Assembly: GCA_003216835.1 (NCBI GenBank)
Contig: QCIF01000001.1
Location: forward strand, 186,001-250,000
Source of the DNA: Prochlorococcus sp. AG-402-K10
Lineage (GTDB): Bacteria; Cyanobacteriota; Cyanobacteriia; PCC-6307; Cyanobiaceae
Direction of reading: 5' to 3'
Length of the DNA: 64,000 nt
Shown here: in pieces, positions 41,764-52,640 of the stretch
Position numbering within the stretch: position 1 is the first letter of the stretch
Layout of the letters: the number at the start of each line of letters is the position of its first letter
Notes under the pieces: model-generated
Database searches by the model: none
What the model saw: only the letters and a program-made list of their open reading frames with translations
What the model was told of the DNA's origin: nothing
Made by a program: the position numbers and the translations under genes

Positions 41764-41817
41764 AACCTTTTTTTAGAAAAGTTTTTAATGTAGAATTAAA
41801 AAAATGTTAATTATATA

Positions 41818-42084
41818 ATGAAACTTTTTCTGTTTTTTATATTTTTGCTGGTATCTCCCTTACATCCTGTTTTAGGTCAATCCAATTTATTAAAAAGCGT
41901 CAAAAAGAATCCAAGTGAAGCAATTAAAATATGTAATAAGTTTAAAGAATTCAATGAAAAGGGTATTTCTGCAAATTCAGATAAAGCTATAGAATTTGTT
42001 TCGAAAAGAAATAAGCTCACTCCTGTTAATGCTGAAATCTTCTCCATTTATGTAATTGGCCTGCATTGTCCTGAGATAATCTAA
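41818..42084 (+). CDS. Small secreted protein (88 aa)
   Basis: I do not recognise this protein. Residues 1-20 form a clear Sec signal (hydrophobic FLFFIFLLVSPL, likely cut after GQ or nearby). The short mature part is lysine-rich and contains only two cysteines, one in IKICNKF and one in LHCPEII, which could form a disulfide in the periplasm. ATG start. It is eight bases before the CocE-type hydrolase gene. Confidence 0.6.
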   Translation: MKLFLFFIFLLVSPLHPVLGQSNLLKSVKKNPSEAIKICNKFKEFNEKGISANSDKAIEFVSKRNKLTPVNAEIFSIYVIGLHCPEII

Positions 42085-42092
42085 AAACTTAG

Positions 42093-43670
42093 ATGTTTGA
42101 AATAAGATGTTTTGACAAGTCCCTAACACTTAAAGACGGCGTAGAACTTGTATCAAGAATTTGGTTACCTGAAGGCAAAGGGCCATGGCCTGCTTTATTG
42201 ATGAGGCAACCTTATGGTAGAAAGATTGCTTCAACAATTACCTATTCACATCCTTCATGGTGGGCTTCGAAAGGTTATATGGTAATAATTCAAGATGTTA
42301 GAGGGATGGGTTCTTCAGGGGGTATTTTCACTGGCTTCTCCCAAGAAGCCAGTGACACTTCGGAAACGCATGAATGGGTTAGATCACTAAAAGAATGTAA
42401 TGGGAAACTTGGGCTTTATGGCTTTTCTTACCATGGATTAACGCAACTAACTGGAGAATCTTATTCAGAACCCCCTGATTGTCTATCTCCAGCTATGACA
42501 GGGCTAAATATAAAAGATCATTGGTGTTCAGACGGAGGGGCATTTTGGTTGCATAACAATATTGCATGGGGGCTACAAATCGCTGCGCTAAAAATGAGGA
42601 GGAAAAATAATTTTCTTGAATGGGAGGAGATAAGATTAGCTTTAGAAAATAAAAGTTATTTAAGAAATGGGTTAGAACTTTTAAAAAAATATGATCCTAA
42701 TAGCTTTATAATTGAATGGCTTAATAATTTAAAGGATGATAAACCTTTTTTAGAAATAACCCCAATCTCAACATGGATTAACAAACCGATGTTAATTATT
42801 GGAGGATTTTGGGACCCTCATTTAAAAGGTGCATTAGATCTTTATAAAAAAGCTCGAGAAGCAGGAGGGAATCCAGAAATTATTATTGCTAATGCTACAC
42901 ATCTAAATTGGTGGGAAGGGTCACAAAAATCATTATTAAAATTTTTTGATAAAAATTTAAAAATTAACCAAGATTTTAATTATAAAGAATCTATTTTGCA
43001 AAGAAAAATATGGAATATTTCATTAAATAAATGGGATGAAATAGATGATAATAATTATTCAAAATATATTTTGGGACTTAAAAGTAATGGCAATGCAAAT
43101 GTAGATATTAATGATGGCAGTCTTACCATAAATTCAAAAGGATCAGGTTGGTTCACAATCGTTCATGACCCATGGAGGCCAGTACCCGCTGATGGAGGGC
43201 ATTTGGGTCCAAATCCAGGAAAGTTTAATAGATATATTATAGATAAAAGATTGGATGTTGGAGTTTTTCAAACCAATTTTCTCGAAGAACATCAAAACTT
43301 TAGAGGTATTCCAATATTAGAAACTTCCGTAAAAAGTGATCAAACAAACTTTGATATATGCCTTGCTTTGTCTCTGGTTGATGAAGATGATAAAAAAGTT
43401 AATCAATTCTCAACTGGGTTTTTAAGAGTTAAAAACTCAAAAAAAAATGTAAAATGTAATTATCAAATAACTATGCAACCCACAAACATTTGTTTACTTA
43501 AAAGAAGTAGACTTAGATTATCTATATCTGCCGCAGCTTATCCCTCTATTGGAGTTAATCCTGGAATTGGAGACGAAATAATTGGAGCCACTTCAATTAA
43601 TCACAGAATTACTACTCTAAGTTTTGTACTAAGCAAAACATTTTTGAAAATGACACCTTTTTTTAAGTAA
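42093..43670 (+). CDS. CocE/NonD-family serine hydrolase
   Basis: An X-Pro dipeptidyl-peptidase (S15)/cocaine-esterase-like hydrolase of 525 residues. The catalytic serine is S112 in GFSYHG, the aspartate is D241 in GFWDPHLKG and the histidine is H270 in NATHLNWW. QDVRGMGSSGG (67-77) and the late jelly-roll domain with VHDPWRPVPADGGH complete the family. No signal peptide, so cytoplasmic. The substrate could be a peptide, ester or amide and cannot be named. ATG start. Confidence 0.9.
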   Translation: MFEIRCFDKSLTLKDGVELVSRIWLPEGKGPWPALLMRQPYGRKIASTITYSHPSWWASKGYMVIIQDVRGMGSSGGIFTGFSQEASDTSETHEWVRSLKECNGKLGLYGFSYHGLTQLTGESYSEPPDCLSPAMTGLNIKDHWCSDGGAFWLHNNIAWGLQIAALKMRRKNNFLEWEEIRLALENKSYLRNGLELLKKYDPNSFIIEWLNNLKDDKPFLEITPISTWINKPMLIIGGFWDPHLKGALDLYKKAREAGGNPEIIIANATHLNWWEGSQKSLLKFFDKNLKINQDFNYKESILQRKIWNISLNKWDEIDDNNYSKYILGLKSNGNANVDINDGSLTINSKGSGWFTIVHDPWRPVPADGGHLGPNPGKFNRYIIDKRLDVGVFQTNFLEEHQNFRGIPILETSVKSDQTNFDICLALSLVDEDDKKVNQFSTGFLRVKNSKKNVKCNYQITMQPTNICLLKRSRLRLSISAAAYPSIGVNPGIGDEIIGATSINHRITTLSFVLSKTFLKMTPFFK

Positions 43671-43726
43671 AAGATATTTTTTTGGGCTAATCATTTGATA
43701 TCATTAATCCTTAATATCTACCAGTC

Positions 43727-45991
43727 ATGAGAGAAACAATTAAGGCAGACTGGATTAAATCAGAAGCTATCAACCTAGAAAATTGTTGCAATGATAATCC
43801 ATTAAAAATTTTAGGACCTCATTTTTTTGAAGGACAATGGCTAACTAGAGTTTGGATGCCTGAAGCAGATGAAGTTACTATAAACTTTAAAAATAAAACC
43901 TATAACTTAGAAACTCCAAATCACAAGTGGCTTTTTGAGGGCATCCTGCCTGAAGACCCACAATCTAATTATGAACTAAATATTTCACGAGGAGGAATAG
44001 CACATTCACAACATGATCCTTGGTCTTTTAGAGAAGAGTGGATGGGAGAAGTAGATAGACATCTTTTTGCAGAGGGTAATCACCATCATATATGGAAAAA
44101 AATGGGAGCTCATCTCATTGAAGATAAATATAAAAATGGAGTTATGTTTTGTCTGTGGGCACCAAATGCAAAATCAATATCAATAATTGGAGATATAAAT
44201 TCTTGGGATGGCCGTCATCATCCAATGCAAAAAAGGCTAGGTGGAATTTGGGAACTATTTATACCACATATGAAAGAAGGAGATAAATATAAATATGAGA
44301 TAAGAACGCAACAAGGTCATATTTATGAGAAAGCTGATCCCTATGGATTCCTTCATGAAATTAGGCCCCAAAATGGTTCAATAATTTCAAAATTAAATAA
44401 TTTTGAGTGGGAAGATAGTTCCTGGATTTCAAATAGAGATTCTTCAAGTCAAATTAATAAACCAATCTCTGTTTATGAGATGCATTTAGGAAGTTGGCTT
44501 CACGAATCAACTGAAAATAAATACTTAGAAAAAGATGGAAAGCCAAGAGATCCAGTCCCAGCAGCAGATTTAAAACCTGGCACAAGGTTATTAACTTATC
44601 CAGAGTTAACTAAAAAGCTCATTCCATATGTAAAAGAACGAGGATTTACTCATATTGAGCTAATGCCAATCTCGGAGCATCCTTTCGATGGTTCATGGGG
44701 ATACCAGGTCACCGGCTGGTATGCTCCAACTAGTAGATTTGGGACTCCAAATGAATTTAGAGAGTTTGTAAATAGATGCCATGCAGAAGGTATCGGCGTA
44801 ATTCTTGATTGGGTACCTGGTCATTTCCCAAAAGATAAACATGGACTAGCGTTCTTTGATGGTTGTCATCTTTATGAACATGGCGATCCACGCATAGGAG
44901 AGCATAAAGAATGGGGTACCTTGATCTTTAATTACAGCAGAAATGAAGTAAGAAATTTTCTCGTAGCAAATCTTGTGTATTGGTTCGAAGAATTTCATAT
45001 AGATGGAATAAGAGTTGATGCTGTAGCTTCAATGTTGTATAGAGACTACTTACGTCCAGATGGAGAATGGATACCTAATGAAAATGGTGGGAATGAAAAC
45101 TTAGAAGCCGTTAAATTTCTTCAACAAGCAAATCATGTACTCTTTCAACATTTCCCTGGTGCACTTTCTATTGCTGAAGAATCAACAACTTGGCCAATGG
45201 TTACTAAACCAACTGATATAGGAGGACTTGGCTTCAATTTAAAATGGAATATGGGCTGGATGCATGATATGCTCGATTACTTTGAAATAGATCCTTGGTT
45301 TAGACAATTTCATCAAAATAGTGTGACCTTTTCAATAACTTATAATTACACAGAAAACTTTATGCTTGCCCTTAGTCATGACGAAGTTGTTCATGGGAAA
45401 AGTCATCTTTTACATAAAATGCCAGGTGATGACTGGAAAAAATATGCAAATACTAGAGCATTACTAACTTATATGTGGACTCATCCTGGTAAAAAAACGA
45501 TTTTCATGGGGATGGAATTTGGTCAAAGGCAAGAATGGAATGTTTGGGATGATCTTCAATGGGACTTATTAGAATTTGAACCTCACAAAGGTATTAGAAA
45601 CTTAGTAGATGACTTAAATAAACTTTATAAAAATGAACCTGCTCTATGGAAAAATGACTTTGATCCTTATGGATTCCAATGGATTGATTGTAATGACAAA
45701 TCTAATTCTGTAATAAGTTTTATGAGAAGGGAAAATGACAGCAATGAATGGCTCGTTATTGTCGCAAACTTCACACCCAATACTCATGGCTCATATAAAG
45801 TAGGAGTTCCTTTAGAAGGATTCTATAAAGAAATATTTAATTCAGATGGTTCTAGATACGGAGGAAGTAATAAAGGCAATATGGGCGGGAAAGAAACTTT
45901 AAAGTTTAATATTCATAATTATGAAAATGCTCTTGAACTGGCTTTACCCCCATTAAGTGTAAGTATCTTCAAACATCAGTCAAAAAAATAA
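43727..45991 (+). CDS. glgB: 1,4-alpha-glucan branching enzyme
   Basis: GH13 enzyme that introduces alpha-1,6 branches into glycogen. It has two N-terminal beta-sandwich modules (about 1-110 and 110-225), then the TIM barrel with DWVPGHFP, nucleophile D431 in [10 protein letters not shown], acid/base E484 in IAEEST, and SHDEVVHGK. Length 754 is normal. ATG start. It complements glgA at 15047-16498. It is 56 bases downstream of the CocE-type gene. Confidence 0.97.
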   Translation: MRETIKADWIKSEAINLENCCNDNPLKILGPHFFEGQWLTRVWMPEADEVTINFKNKTYNLETPNHKWLFEGILPEDPQSNYELNISRGGIAHSQHDPWSFREEWMGEVDRHLFAEGNHHHIWKKMGAHLIEDKYKNGVMFCLWAPNAKSISIIGDINSWDGRHHPMQKRLGGIWELFIPHMKEGDKYKYEIRTQQGHIYEKADPYGFLHEIRPQNGSIISKLNNFEWEDSSWISNRDSSSQINKPISVYEMHLGSWLHESTENKYLEKDGKPRDPVPAADLKPGTRLLTYPELTKKLIPYVKERGFTHIELMPISEHPFDGSWGYQVTGWYAPTSRFGTPNEFREFVNRCHAEGIGVILDWVPGHFPKDKHGLAFFDGCHLYEHGDPRIGEHKEWGTLIFNYSRNEVRNFLVANLVYWFEEFHIDGIRVDAVASMLYRDYLRPDGEWIPNENGGNENLEAVKFLQQANHVLFQHFPGALSIAEESTTWPMVTKPTDIGGLGFNLKWNMGWMHDMLDYFEIDPWFRQFHQNSVTFSITYNYTENFMLALSHDEVVHGKSHLLHKMPGDDWKKYANTRALLTYMWTHPGKKTIFMGMEFGQRQEWNVWDDLQWDLLEFEPHKGIRNLVDDLNKLYKNEPALWKNDFDPYGFQWIDCNDKSNSVISFMRRENDSNEWLVIVANFTPNTHGSYKVGVPLEGFYKEIFNSDGSRYGGSNKGNMGGKETLKFNIHNYENALELALPPLSVSIFKHQSKK

Positions 45992-46110
45992 AAAAGTTTA
46001 ATTAACTCATTGCTTCATATAAATGTTCACATAACGATTTTGCTCAGCATTGCGTTGTAAGATTTTTAAGTTGGAATTTTAAATTTATTAAAAACATATT
46101 GAATTGAAAA

Positions 46111-47151
46111 ATGGGTGACAATTTACCACTACTACTTTCTGCCGCATTAGGCAATAAAGTAAATAGGCCTCCAGTCTGGATGATGAGACAAGCAGGGAGA
46201 TATATGAAGATTTATAGAGATCTAAGAGAGCGTTATCCAAGTTTCAGAGAAAGGTCTGAAAATCCAGAACTATCTTACGAGATTTCAATGCAACCTTTTC
46301 ATGCTTTCAAACCAGATGGCGTGATTCTTTTTTCAGATATTCTTACACCTCTTCCAGGGATGGGTATAAATTTTGAAATTATAGAAAGTAAAGGCCCAAT
46401 CATAGAAGAACCAATAAGAACTCTTAGTCAAATAGAAAATTTAAAAGAATTAAATCCAAGTGATAGTTTAAGCTTTGTTGGCCAAGTGCTTTCATCTTTA
46501 AAAAAAGATGTAAATAATGAAGCGACAGTTCTAGGTTTTGTTGGTGCTCCCTGGACTCTTGCGGCATATGTAGTTGAAGGGAAAAGCAGCAAAAATTATT
46601 CTTTAATAAAATCAATGGCTTTTAAAGAGCCTGATTTACTTCACAAACTTCTTGATCACTTTGCAAAATCAATAGGTGAATATCTAAAATATCAAATAAA
46701 GTCCGGCGCTCAAGTTGTACAAATTTTTGACTCATGGGCAGGCCAATTAAGTCCACAAGATTATGATATCTTTGCTGGACCTTATCAAAAAAAAGTTGTA
46801 GACATCGTAAAAGAGGAATACCCCGAAACCCCTATTATCCTATATATTTCAGGAAGTGCTGGAGTAATAGAAAGGATGGCTAAAACTGGAGTAGATATAA
46901 TCTCATTAGACTGGACAGTAGATATTGAAGAGGCTTGCAAAAGAATCCCTAATGGCATTGGTATTCAAGGTAATGTTGATCCTGGAATATTATTTGGCAA
47001 TCAGGAATCAATAAAAGAAAGGATAGATAATACGTTCAATAAAGTAGGAGATAGAAAATATATTCTTAATTTAGGTCATGGAATTTTACCTGGAACTCCA
47101 GAAGAAAATGCTCAGACATTTTTTGAACACGGTAAAAAACTAACTTATTAG
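46111..47151 (+). CDS. hemE: Uroporphyrinogen decarboxylase
   Basis: Tetrapyrrole enzyme removing four carboxyl groups from uroporphyrinogen III, on the path to haem and chlorophyll. [14 protein letters not shown] near 19-32 and [13 protein letters not shown] near 75-87 are the family signatures, followed by [10 protein letters not shown] and the C-terminal [12 protein letters not shown]. Length 346 is normal. ATG start. A 119-base gap to glgB holds its promoter; eight bases separate it from the SDR gene. Confidence 0.97.
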   Translation: MGDNLPLLLSAALGNKVNRPPVWMMRQAGRYMKIYRDLRERYPSFRERSENPELSYEISMQPFHAFKPDGVILFSDILTPLPGMGINFEIIESKGPIIEEPIRTLSQIENLKELNPSDSLSFVGQVLSSLKKDVNNEATVLGFVGAPWTLAAYVVEGKSSKNYSLIKSMAFKEPDLLHKLLDHFAKSIGEYLKYQIKSGAQVVQIFDSWAGQLSPQDYDIFAGPYQKKVVDIVKEEYPETPIILYISGSAGVIERMAKTGVDIISLDWTVDIEEACKRIPNGIGIQGNVDPGILFGNQESIKERIDNTFNKVGDRKYILNLGHGILPGTPEENAQTFFEHGKKLTY

Positions 47152-47158
47152 TAATATC

Positions 47159-48142
47159 TTGGCATATAAAAACTTATTAATAACAGGTTCCAATGGGTGT
47201 GTTGGCCAATATTTAATTGATTGGTTTTTAAAAAACACGCAATTCAGACTTTATCTTATGGTAAGAGATAGAAGTAAGTTGCCACTTTCTGTTCAAAAAG
47301 ATAAAAGGGTTAAGTTAATCATATGTGACATAAGAGAATCAAATAAATATAAAAAGGAAATTAGTCAAGTTAATTATTTAATACACACTGCTACCGCTTG
47401 GGGAGATCCACAAAGAGCATATGAAGTAAATATAAAAGCTTTTGAGGAATTACTGGAAATGCTTGATATTAAAAAATTAGAAAAAATAATTTACTTTTCA
47501 ACAGCAAGCATTCTTAATACAAATACAAAATTAATGAGAGAATCGTTAATTTATGGAACAGAATATATCAAAACAAAATATAAATGTTTCGAGAGACTTA
47601 GAGAAAGCTCATTTGCAGACAAAACATTTGCAGTCTTCCCTACATTGGTTTTTGGGGGGACACTTGGTAAATATAGTAAATATCCAGTGAGTTATTTAAC
47701 AAGTGGATTGAAAGAAATTGGGAAATGGCTTTGGTTAGCAAGATTTCTAAAACTGGACTCGAAATTCCACTTTATACATGCAAAAGATATTGCTCAAATT
47801 TGTGGCTTTCTAATTAAAAATCATAAAGAAGCAAAATATAAAGGCTTCAAAAAATTTGTATTGGGTCAGAAATTCATTTCAATTGATGATGCAATCAATA
47901 TACTTTTAAAGAGAAATAAGATGAAAAGATATTTTGCGATACCTCTTACTAGAAAAATCCTAAAATTATTATTAAGAATCCTCCCCATAGAAACCACGCC
48001 CTGGGATAGCTTCAGCATAAAAAAATATGATTTTAATCATGTCCCCATTACTAATCCAGAGACTTTTACGCTAAAAAGTTATGCCAAATCATTAAATGAT
48101 ATTTTAAGATTATCAAAGTTACCAAGAATTAATATCAATTAA
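47159..48142 (+). CDS. NAD(P)-dependent epimerase/dehydratase family protein
   Basis: An extended short-chain dehydrogenase (327 residues) with the nucleotide-binding ITGSNGCVGQYLI (8-20) and a YxxxK catalytic pair in EYIKTK. The IHTATAWGDPQ segment follows the cofactor strand. The substrate is unknown; nucleoside-sugar epimerase and reductase are both possible. The start is TTG, because the first beta strand begins at residue 5. It is eight bases after hemE. Confidence 0.85.
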   Translation: MAYKNLLITGSNGCVGQYLIDWFLKNTQFRLYLMVRDRSKLPLSVQKDKRVKLIICDIRESNKYKKEISQVNYLIHTATAWGDPQRAYEVNIKAFEELLEMLDIKKLEKIIYFSTASILNTNTKLMRESLIYGTEYIKTKYKCFERLRESSFADKTFAVFPTLVFGGTLGKYSKYPVSYLTSGLKEIGKWLWLARFLKLDSKFHFIHAKDIAQICGFLIKNHKEAKYKGFKKFVLGQKFISIDDAINILLKRNKMKRYFAIPLTRKILKLLLRILPIETTPWDSFSIKKYDFNHVPITNPETFTLKSYAKSLNDILRLSKLPRININ

Positions 48143-48202
48143 AGTTATTGCTCTATGGGGACCAAAACCTTGTAATATATATAAATAAAGTAAATTTAAA
48201 TT

Positions 48203-48553
48203 ATGTTACGTTCAATCCTTACAGGCTTTTTCGCAATAGTTTTAACTTTAGGCCTTGGCATATCATCTGTTTCAGCTAAAACTGTTGAGGTTAAACTTGG
48301 AACTGATGCAGGGATGCTTGCATTCGAACCAAGCACTGTGACCATTAGTGCTGGTGATTCTGTTAAATTCGTAAATAATAAACTAGCTCCTCATAATGCT
48401 GTTTTCGATGGTCATGAAGAATTAAGTCATGCTGATCTAGCTTTCTCTCCTGGAGAATCTTGGACAGAGACATTTGATTCTGCTGGAACTTATGACTACT
48501 ATTGTGAACCTCATAGAGGTGCTGGAATGGTAGGTAAAGTAATCGTTCAATAA
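48203..48553 (+). CDS. petE: Plastocyanin
   Basis: Thylakoid-lumen blue copper protein carrying electrons from cytochrome b6f to photosystem I. A 25-residue signal ends SVSA before KTVEV. Copper ligands are H64 (APHNAVF), C101 and H104 ([10 protein letters not shown]) and M109. The mature 91 residues are a normal plastocyanin. ATG start. A rho-independent terminator follows the stop. The 60-base upstream gap probably carries its own promoter, since the gene is expected to be strongly expressed. Confidence 0.97.
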   Translation: MLRSILTGFFAIVLTLGLGISSVSAKTVEVKLGTDAGMLAFEPSTVTISAGDSVKFVNNKLAPHNAVFDGHEELSHADLAFSPGESWTETFDSAGTYDYYCEPHRGAGMVGKVIVQ

Positions 48554-48567
48554 ATGTATTCTTAAAT

Positions 48568-48604
48568 AAAAAAAAGTATTCTTAAATTAATGAATACTTT
48601 TTTT
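48568..48604 (+). terminator. Rho-independent terminator after petE
   Basis: A hairpin is readable: poly-A then GTATTC (48568-48581), a loop of about 10 bases, GAATAC and then seven T (48592-48604). The six G-C/A-U pairs plus the A/T flanks make a 13-14 base-pair stem ending in a T tract. It may work in both directions because of the A tract on the left. It separates petE from clpB. Confidence 0.85.
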
Positions 48605-48620
48605 ATTAATTAAATTTTTC

Positions 48621-51206
48621 TTGATTAAAATAATCCCAAGTGAATTTTCAAGTTCCGCTTGGGATTATTTTCTTTTTGCTAAAGAAATCGCTTATGAAAA
48701 TTACCAACAAAATGTAGATTCTGATGATTTACTACTTTCTCTTTTAAAACAAGACAACCTTACTGAAGCTATATTAAGAAAAAATAATGTAAATATAAAA
48801 GAGATCGAGAAAAAAATAACTGATTCATTAAATTCGAAGGCAAAAATGAAAAATAAGCAAGCTAATTTATATATTGGCGATACCCTTCATAAGATCTTTG
48901 TAAAAGCAAATGAAGTTAAACTAATTTTAGATGATGTAGTGATATCAACTGAACATTTAATTTACGGTTTCACTTATGATGATTCATATGGTTCTTTAAT
49001 TTTAAATCAAAAAAGTGGACCAGAATTTTTAGAGACTATAAAAGAAATGAAATTAGATCCAGAAAATAAAAATGATTTTGATAGTTCTAATGAATCTTTA
49101 GATAAATTTGGCATTGATTTAACCCAATCAGCGAGTGATGGAATTTTAGACCCCGTTATTGGAAGAGATGAAGAGATTAGAAGAACAATACAAATACTAA
49201 GCAGAAGAACAAAAAACAATCCCGTTCTTATTGGAGAACCTGGCGTTGGTAAAACAGCGATAGTTGAAGGATTAGCTCAAAGGATTGTTAATGGTGATGT
49301 ACCTACTTCATTACAAAAAAGGCAATTAATCTCATTAGACATGGGTTCATTAGTTGCTGGGGCAAAGTATAGGGGCGAGTTTGAAGAGAGAATAAAAAAT
49401 GTTTTAAAAAAAGTTAAAGAATCTGAAGGTAAGATTATTCTTTTTATTGATGAAATTCATACAGTAGTTGGAGCAGGTGCTAGTGGAGGTTCTTTGGATG
49501 CCAGCAACCTTTTAAAACCGATGCTCGCAAGAGGAGAGCTAAGATGTATTGGTGCTACTACGATTAATGAACATAAACAAAATATAGAAAAGGATCCCGC
49601 TCTAGAAAGAAGATTCCAAAAAATACAAATTGATGCTCCTTCAGTAGAAGATACTGTCTCAATACTAAGAGGCTTGAGAGAAAGATATGAAGTACATCAT
49701 GGTGTCAGAATTTCTGATAACGCTTTGGTTGCAGCTGCAAGCCTAAGCGATAGATATATCAATGATAGATTTCTTCCTGACAAAGCCATAGATTTAGTCG
49801 ACGAAGCTGCCTCAAGATTGAATATGGTCATAACTTCCAAACCTGAAGAGATTGATGAAATTGATAGAAAAGTTCTTCAATTAGAAATGGAAAAATTATC
49901 CCTAAACAGGGAAACAGATAACTTCTCTCATGAGAGATTAAAAATCATTAATAATGAACTTACAGACCTCAAGAATAAACAAGCAGGATTAAATGCTCAA
50001 TGGGAAAAAGAAAAACATGAAATTGATGAGATTACTAATTTAAAAGAGGAAATTGAATCTATACAATTACAAGTAGATCAAGCAAAAAGAAGCTTTGATC
50101 TAAACAAAGCTGCAGAATTAGAGTTTGGTACTTTAAATTCCTTACAAAAAGAATTAGCTAACAAAAGTGAATGTCTAGTCAACTCCTATAAGAACGGAGA
50201 GAAAAACCTCTTAAGACAAGAGGTGACCTCTGATGATATTGCCGAAGTTGTATCGAAATGGACTTCTATTCCAGTAAATAATCTCAAACAATCTGAAAAA
50301 GATAAGCTTCTAAAACTCGAATTAATTCTTAAAGAAAAAATTATTGGTCAGGATAGGGCTATTTCTGCAGTGGCAGAAGCTATTCAGAGATCTAGAACAG
50401 GATTAAACGACCCAAATAGGCCATTGGCTAGTTTCTTGTTTTTAGGACCAACAGGTGTTGGCAAAACAGAACTAAGTAAGGTTACTGCAAAAACAATATT
50501 TGATTCGAATTCCTCGATCACAAGGCTTGATATGTCAGAGTTTATGGAGAAACATTCTGTTAGCAAAATTATAGGTCCGCCACCTGGATATATAGGTTTT
50601 GAATCAGGAGGTCAATTAACAGAAGCTGTAAGAAAAAATCCATATTCATTAATACTTCTAGATGAAATAGAAAAAGCGCATAAAGATTTATTAGATATTC
50701 TTTTGCAAGTTCTTGATGATGGAATAATTACAGACGGGCAAGGTCGCACTATTAGCTTTAAAAATTCAATAATTGTTCTCACTAGCAATTTAGGTAGTCA
50801 ATCCATAAATGATTTATCTGTCAGAAATGAAGATGCTAATGAAATTAAAAAGATTATAGATTTCGAATTAAGAAGATTCTTTAAGCCCGAATTTCTAAAT
50901 AGGCTTGATGAAATAGTAATTTTTAAAAATTTGGAATTTAATGAATTAAAAGAAATTGCCAGAATTCAGCTAAAGAATTTAGAAAATCGCCTTTTCAAAA
51001 AGGATTTAATTTTGCAAATTACAGAAGAAGTAATTCCCGAATTGGTTAAAGTTAGTTTTGACATCAATTATGGAGCGAGACCATTGCGAAGGATTATTCA
51101 AAAAGAAATTGAGACTAAAATTGCAAAGAATATTTTGGAAAACAATTATTTAAATACCAAAGAGATTATCGTTTCTATAAAGGGAGGGAAAATATCAGTT
51201 GATTAA
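48621..51206 (+). CDS. clpB: ClpB-type disaggregase (HSP100)
   Basis: AAA+ chaperone that extracts proteins from aggregates with DnaK. The 861 residues include an N-terminal domain (1-145), AAA-1 with GEPGVGKT (205-212), an M-domain coiled coil (about 400-525, Glu/Lys/Leu rich), AAA-2 with GPTGVGKTE (609-617) and a C-terminal small domain. Two Walker sites about 400 residues apart and the long middle coil separate it from ClpC. The start is TTG, 16 bases after the petE terminator, and no ATG precedes the conserved N-domain. Met143 at the end of the N-domain could serve as an internal start. Confidence 0.95.
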   Translation: MIKIIPSEFSSSAWDYFLFAKEIAYENYQQNVDSDDLLLSLLKQDNLTEAILRKNNVNIKEIEKKITDSLNSKAKMKNKQANLYIGDTLHKIFVKANEVKLILDDVVISTEHLIYGFTYDDSYGSLILNQKSGPEFLETIKEMKLDPENKNDFDSSNESLDKFGIDLTQSASDGILDPVIGRDEEIRRTIQILSRRTKNNPVLIGEPGVGKTAIVEGLAQRIVNGDVPTSLQKRQLISLDMGSLVAGAKYRGEFEERIKNVLKKVKESEGKIILFIDEIHTVVGAGASGGSLDASNLLKPMLARGELRCIGATTINEHKQNIEKDPALERRFQKIQIDAPSVEDTVSILRGLRERYEVHHGVRISDNALVAAASLSDRYINDRFLPDKAIDLVDEAASRLNMVITSKPEEIDEIDRKVLQLEMEKLSLNRETDNFSHERLKIINNELTDLKNKQAGLNAQWEKEKHEIDEITNLKEEIESIQLQVDQAKRSFDLNKAAELEFGTLNSLQKELANKSECLVNSYKNGEKNLLRQEVTSDDIAEVVSKWTSIPVNNLKQSEKDKLLKLELILKEKIIGQDRAISAVAEAIQRSRTGLNDPNRPLASFLFLGPTGVGKTELSKVTAKTIFDSNSSITRLDMSEFMEKHSVSKIIGPPPGYIGFESGGQLTEAVRKNPYSLILLDEIEKAHKDLLDILLQVLDDGIITDGQGRTISFKNSIIVLTSNLGSQSINDLSVRNEDANEIKKIIDFELRRFFKPEFLNRLDEIVIFKNLEFNELKEIARIQLKNLENRLFKKDLILQITEEVIPELVKVSFDINYGARPLRRIIQKEIETKIAKNILENNYLNTKEIIVSIKGGKISVD

Positions 51207-51251
51207 TAATATAAAACTCATTTTAGTAATTATATATTAAATATTTTCAAT

Positions 51252-51722
51252 CTAGAATTTGAACCAATCTGGAACTTTTTCATAACTAGCTTTATTAGAT
51301 TTATTTTCTTTTGACTCAGTTTTCCAACAACATGTCCTTCCCTTATCTTGATCTTTCAAGTATTCGTTTGCCCATTTCCAAATCAATTTAGAGGTAAATT
51401 CCATTCCTACATTATCCATAATTCTCAAATCTAAAGCATCTAAGTGATGTAATTTTTCCCAGTAAGTCAATAATGGATCATTCTTATTTATCAAAAAAGT
51501 ATGATCAAATTGGTCCTTAAGTTTCTTTTCGAGGGGTTTTAGACTTGAGAAATCAACGACAAAACCATTTAGGTCTAATTCTTTTGCAGTAAACCAAAAA
51601 GTAAATGCTCTTGAGTAGCCATGAACAAATCTACAGTGACCTTCATGTTGCCATTGTCTATGAGAACAAGGAAAATCCTCATAACTTTTGCTGCAAGAAA
51701 ATTTCAAAGAATGAATAAACAT
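51252..51722 (-). CDS. 6-pyruvoyl/6-carboxy-tetrahydropterin synthase family protein (variant)
   Basis: A QueD/PTPS-family protein of 156 residues. H21, C30 and H34 (CRFVHGY) fall where the family has its first zinc histidine, catalytic cysteine and HGH motif, but the second His of HGH is Tyr36. VVDFSSLK and FDHTFL follow as in the family, and the MEFTSKL glutamate matches the usual ENLA position. I start it at ATG 51722; a TTG lies one codon upstream. It could make a queuosine or pteridine precursor, but the altered zinc site leaves the reaction uncertain. Confidence 0.8.
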   Translation of the reverse strand: MFIHSLKFSCSKSYEDFPCSHRQWQHEGHCRFVHGYSRAFTFWFTAKELDLNGFVVDFSSLKPLEKKLKDQFDHTFLINKNDPLLTYWEKLHHLDALDLRIMDNVGMEFTSKLIWKWANEYLKDQDKGRTCCWKTESKENKSNKASYEKVPDWFKF

Positions 51723-51785
51723 CAATTAACTGTTAGGATAATTTGAAGTAACAAAAAGTGGATAGCGTTTAACAACTTAAACATA

Positions 51786-52445
51786 ATGGCTTATTCAACA
51801 AATTTTTCGATTGAAGATCTTCACTTTGATAATTATGGATTAATCCCTGCAATAGCACAAGATTGGTTAGATGGATCAATTCTTATGCTTGCCTGGATGA
51901 ATAAAGAATCATTAATAAAAACACTTGAGACAAAAAATGTCCATTATTGGAGTCGATCAAGATCTGAGATTTGGAGAAAAGGAGCTACAAGCGGCAGCAT
52001 TCAATTACTTAAAGAAATAAGATTTGATTGCGATAATGATGCAATTGTTCTATCTATAGAACAGAAAGGTTCAGGTGCTTGTCATACTGGAGAAAAAAGT
52101 TGTTTCTTCAATGAAATAGACAATAATGTAACTAATAAAAAAGAAAAAAAAACAAACCCATTCTCTAATATTTGTTCTGAATTATTTAATACTCTTAATG
52201 AAAGATCAAGAAGTGCTAAAGAAAAAAGTTATACAACTTATTTATTAACAAAAGGGAGTAATACTATCCTAAAAAAAATTGGAGAAGAATCAGCTGAATT
52301 TATAATGGCTTGCAAAGATAAAGACAAGCATTCCATTTCCAATGAAGCTGCTGACTTAATATATCATCTTCAAGTAGCCCTTTTGCATAATGGAGTTGAA
52401 TGGAGAGATGTTCTTTCTGTTCTTGAATCAAGAAGGGGGAAATAA
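51786..52445 (+). CDS. hisI: Bifunctional phosphoribosyl-AMP cyclohydrolase / phosphoribosyl-ATP pyrophosphatase
   Basis: Fused HisI-HisE enzyme for steps two and three of histidine synthesis. The HisI part (about 1-115) has WSRSRSEIWRKGATSG and the cysteine-rich zinc region SGACHTGEKSCFF; the HisE part (from about 125) has EESAEFIMACK and EAADLIYHL. The 219-residue length is normal. ATG start. The gene is divergent from the QueD-like gene across 63 bases, and its downstream gap holds the 11-bp tandem repeat. Confidence 0.95.
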   Translation: MAYSTNFSIEDLHFDNYGLIPAIAQDWLDGSILMLAWMNKESLIKTLETKNVHYWSRSRSEIWRKGATSGSIQLLKEIRFDCDNDAIVLSIEQKGSGACHTGEKSCFFNEIDNNVTNKKEKKTNPFSNICSELFNTLNERSRSAKEKSYTTYLLTKGSNTILKKIGEESAEFIMACKDKDKHSISNEAADLIYHLQVALLHNGVEWRDVLSVLESRRGK

Positions 52446-52530
52446 ATTTTATAAAAATAATATTGCTTAATTAATTGCAAAAATAAATTCAAAAATTTTG
52501 AAAAAATAATTTATGATTAATAATAGATTA

Positions 52531-52580
52531 ATTATTAATTAATTATTAATTAATTATTAATTAATTATTAATTAATTATT
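52531..52580. repeat. 11-bp perfect tandem repeat, about 4.5 copies
   Basis: The unit attattaatta is repeated four times without a mismatch and then begins a fifth copy (attatt). It starts 61 bases before, and ends about 61 bases before, the start region of the sigma gene: the array lies 61-110 bases upstream of GTG 52641. The unit equals about one turn of B-DNA and carries overlapping TTAATTAA palindromes. It is most likely upstream of the sigma promoter. Confidence 0.95.
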
Positions 52581-52627
52581 ACATGTATAGCTTATTAAAG
52601 AATTAACTCTAAGTTAAATATATTACT

Positions 52628-52634
52628 AAAGGAG
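52628..52634 (+). promoter_or_regulatory. Strong Shine-Dalgarno site of the sigma factor gene
   Basis: aaaggag, six bases before a GTG start codon. It supports GTG 52641 as the real start. Most genes in this window have no such clear site. Confidence 0.8.
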
Positions 52635-52640
52635 TAAATC

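Noticed and set aside
41764..41800. A rho-independent terminator after the HhH-like gene.
   Set aside because: The possible stem is all A-T apart from one or two pairs and has a bulge; it is too weak to call.
52531..52580. The 11-bp array as a CRISPR or transposon end.
   Set aside because: The units are contiguous with no spacers, no cas genes are present, and no transposase is nearby.
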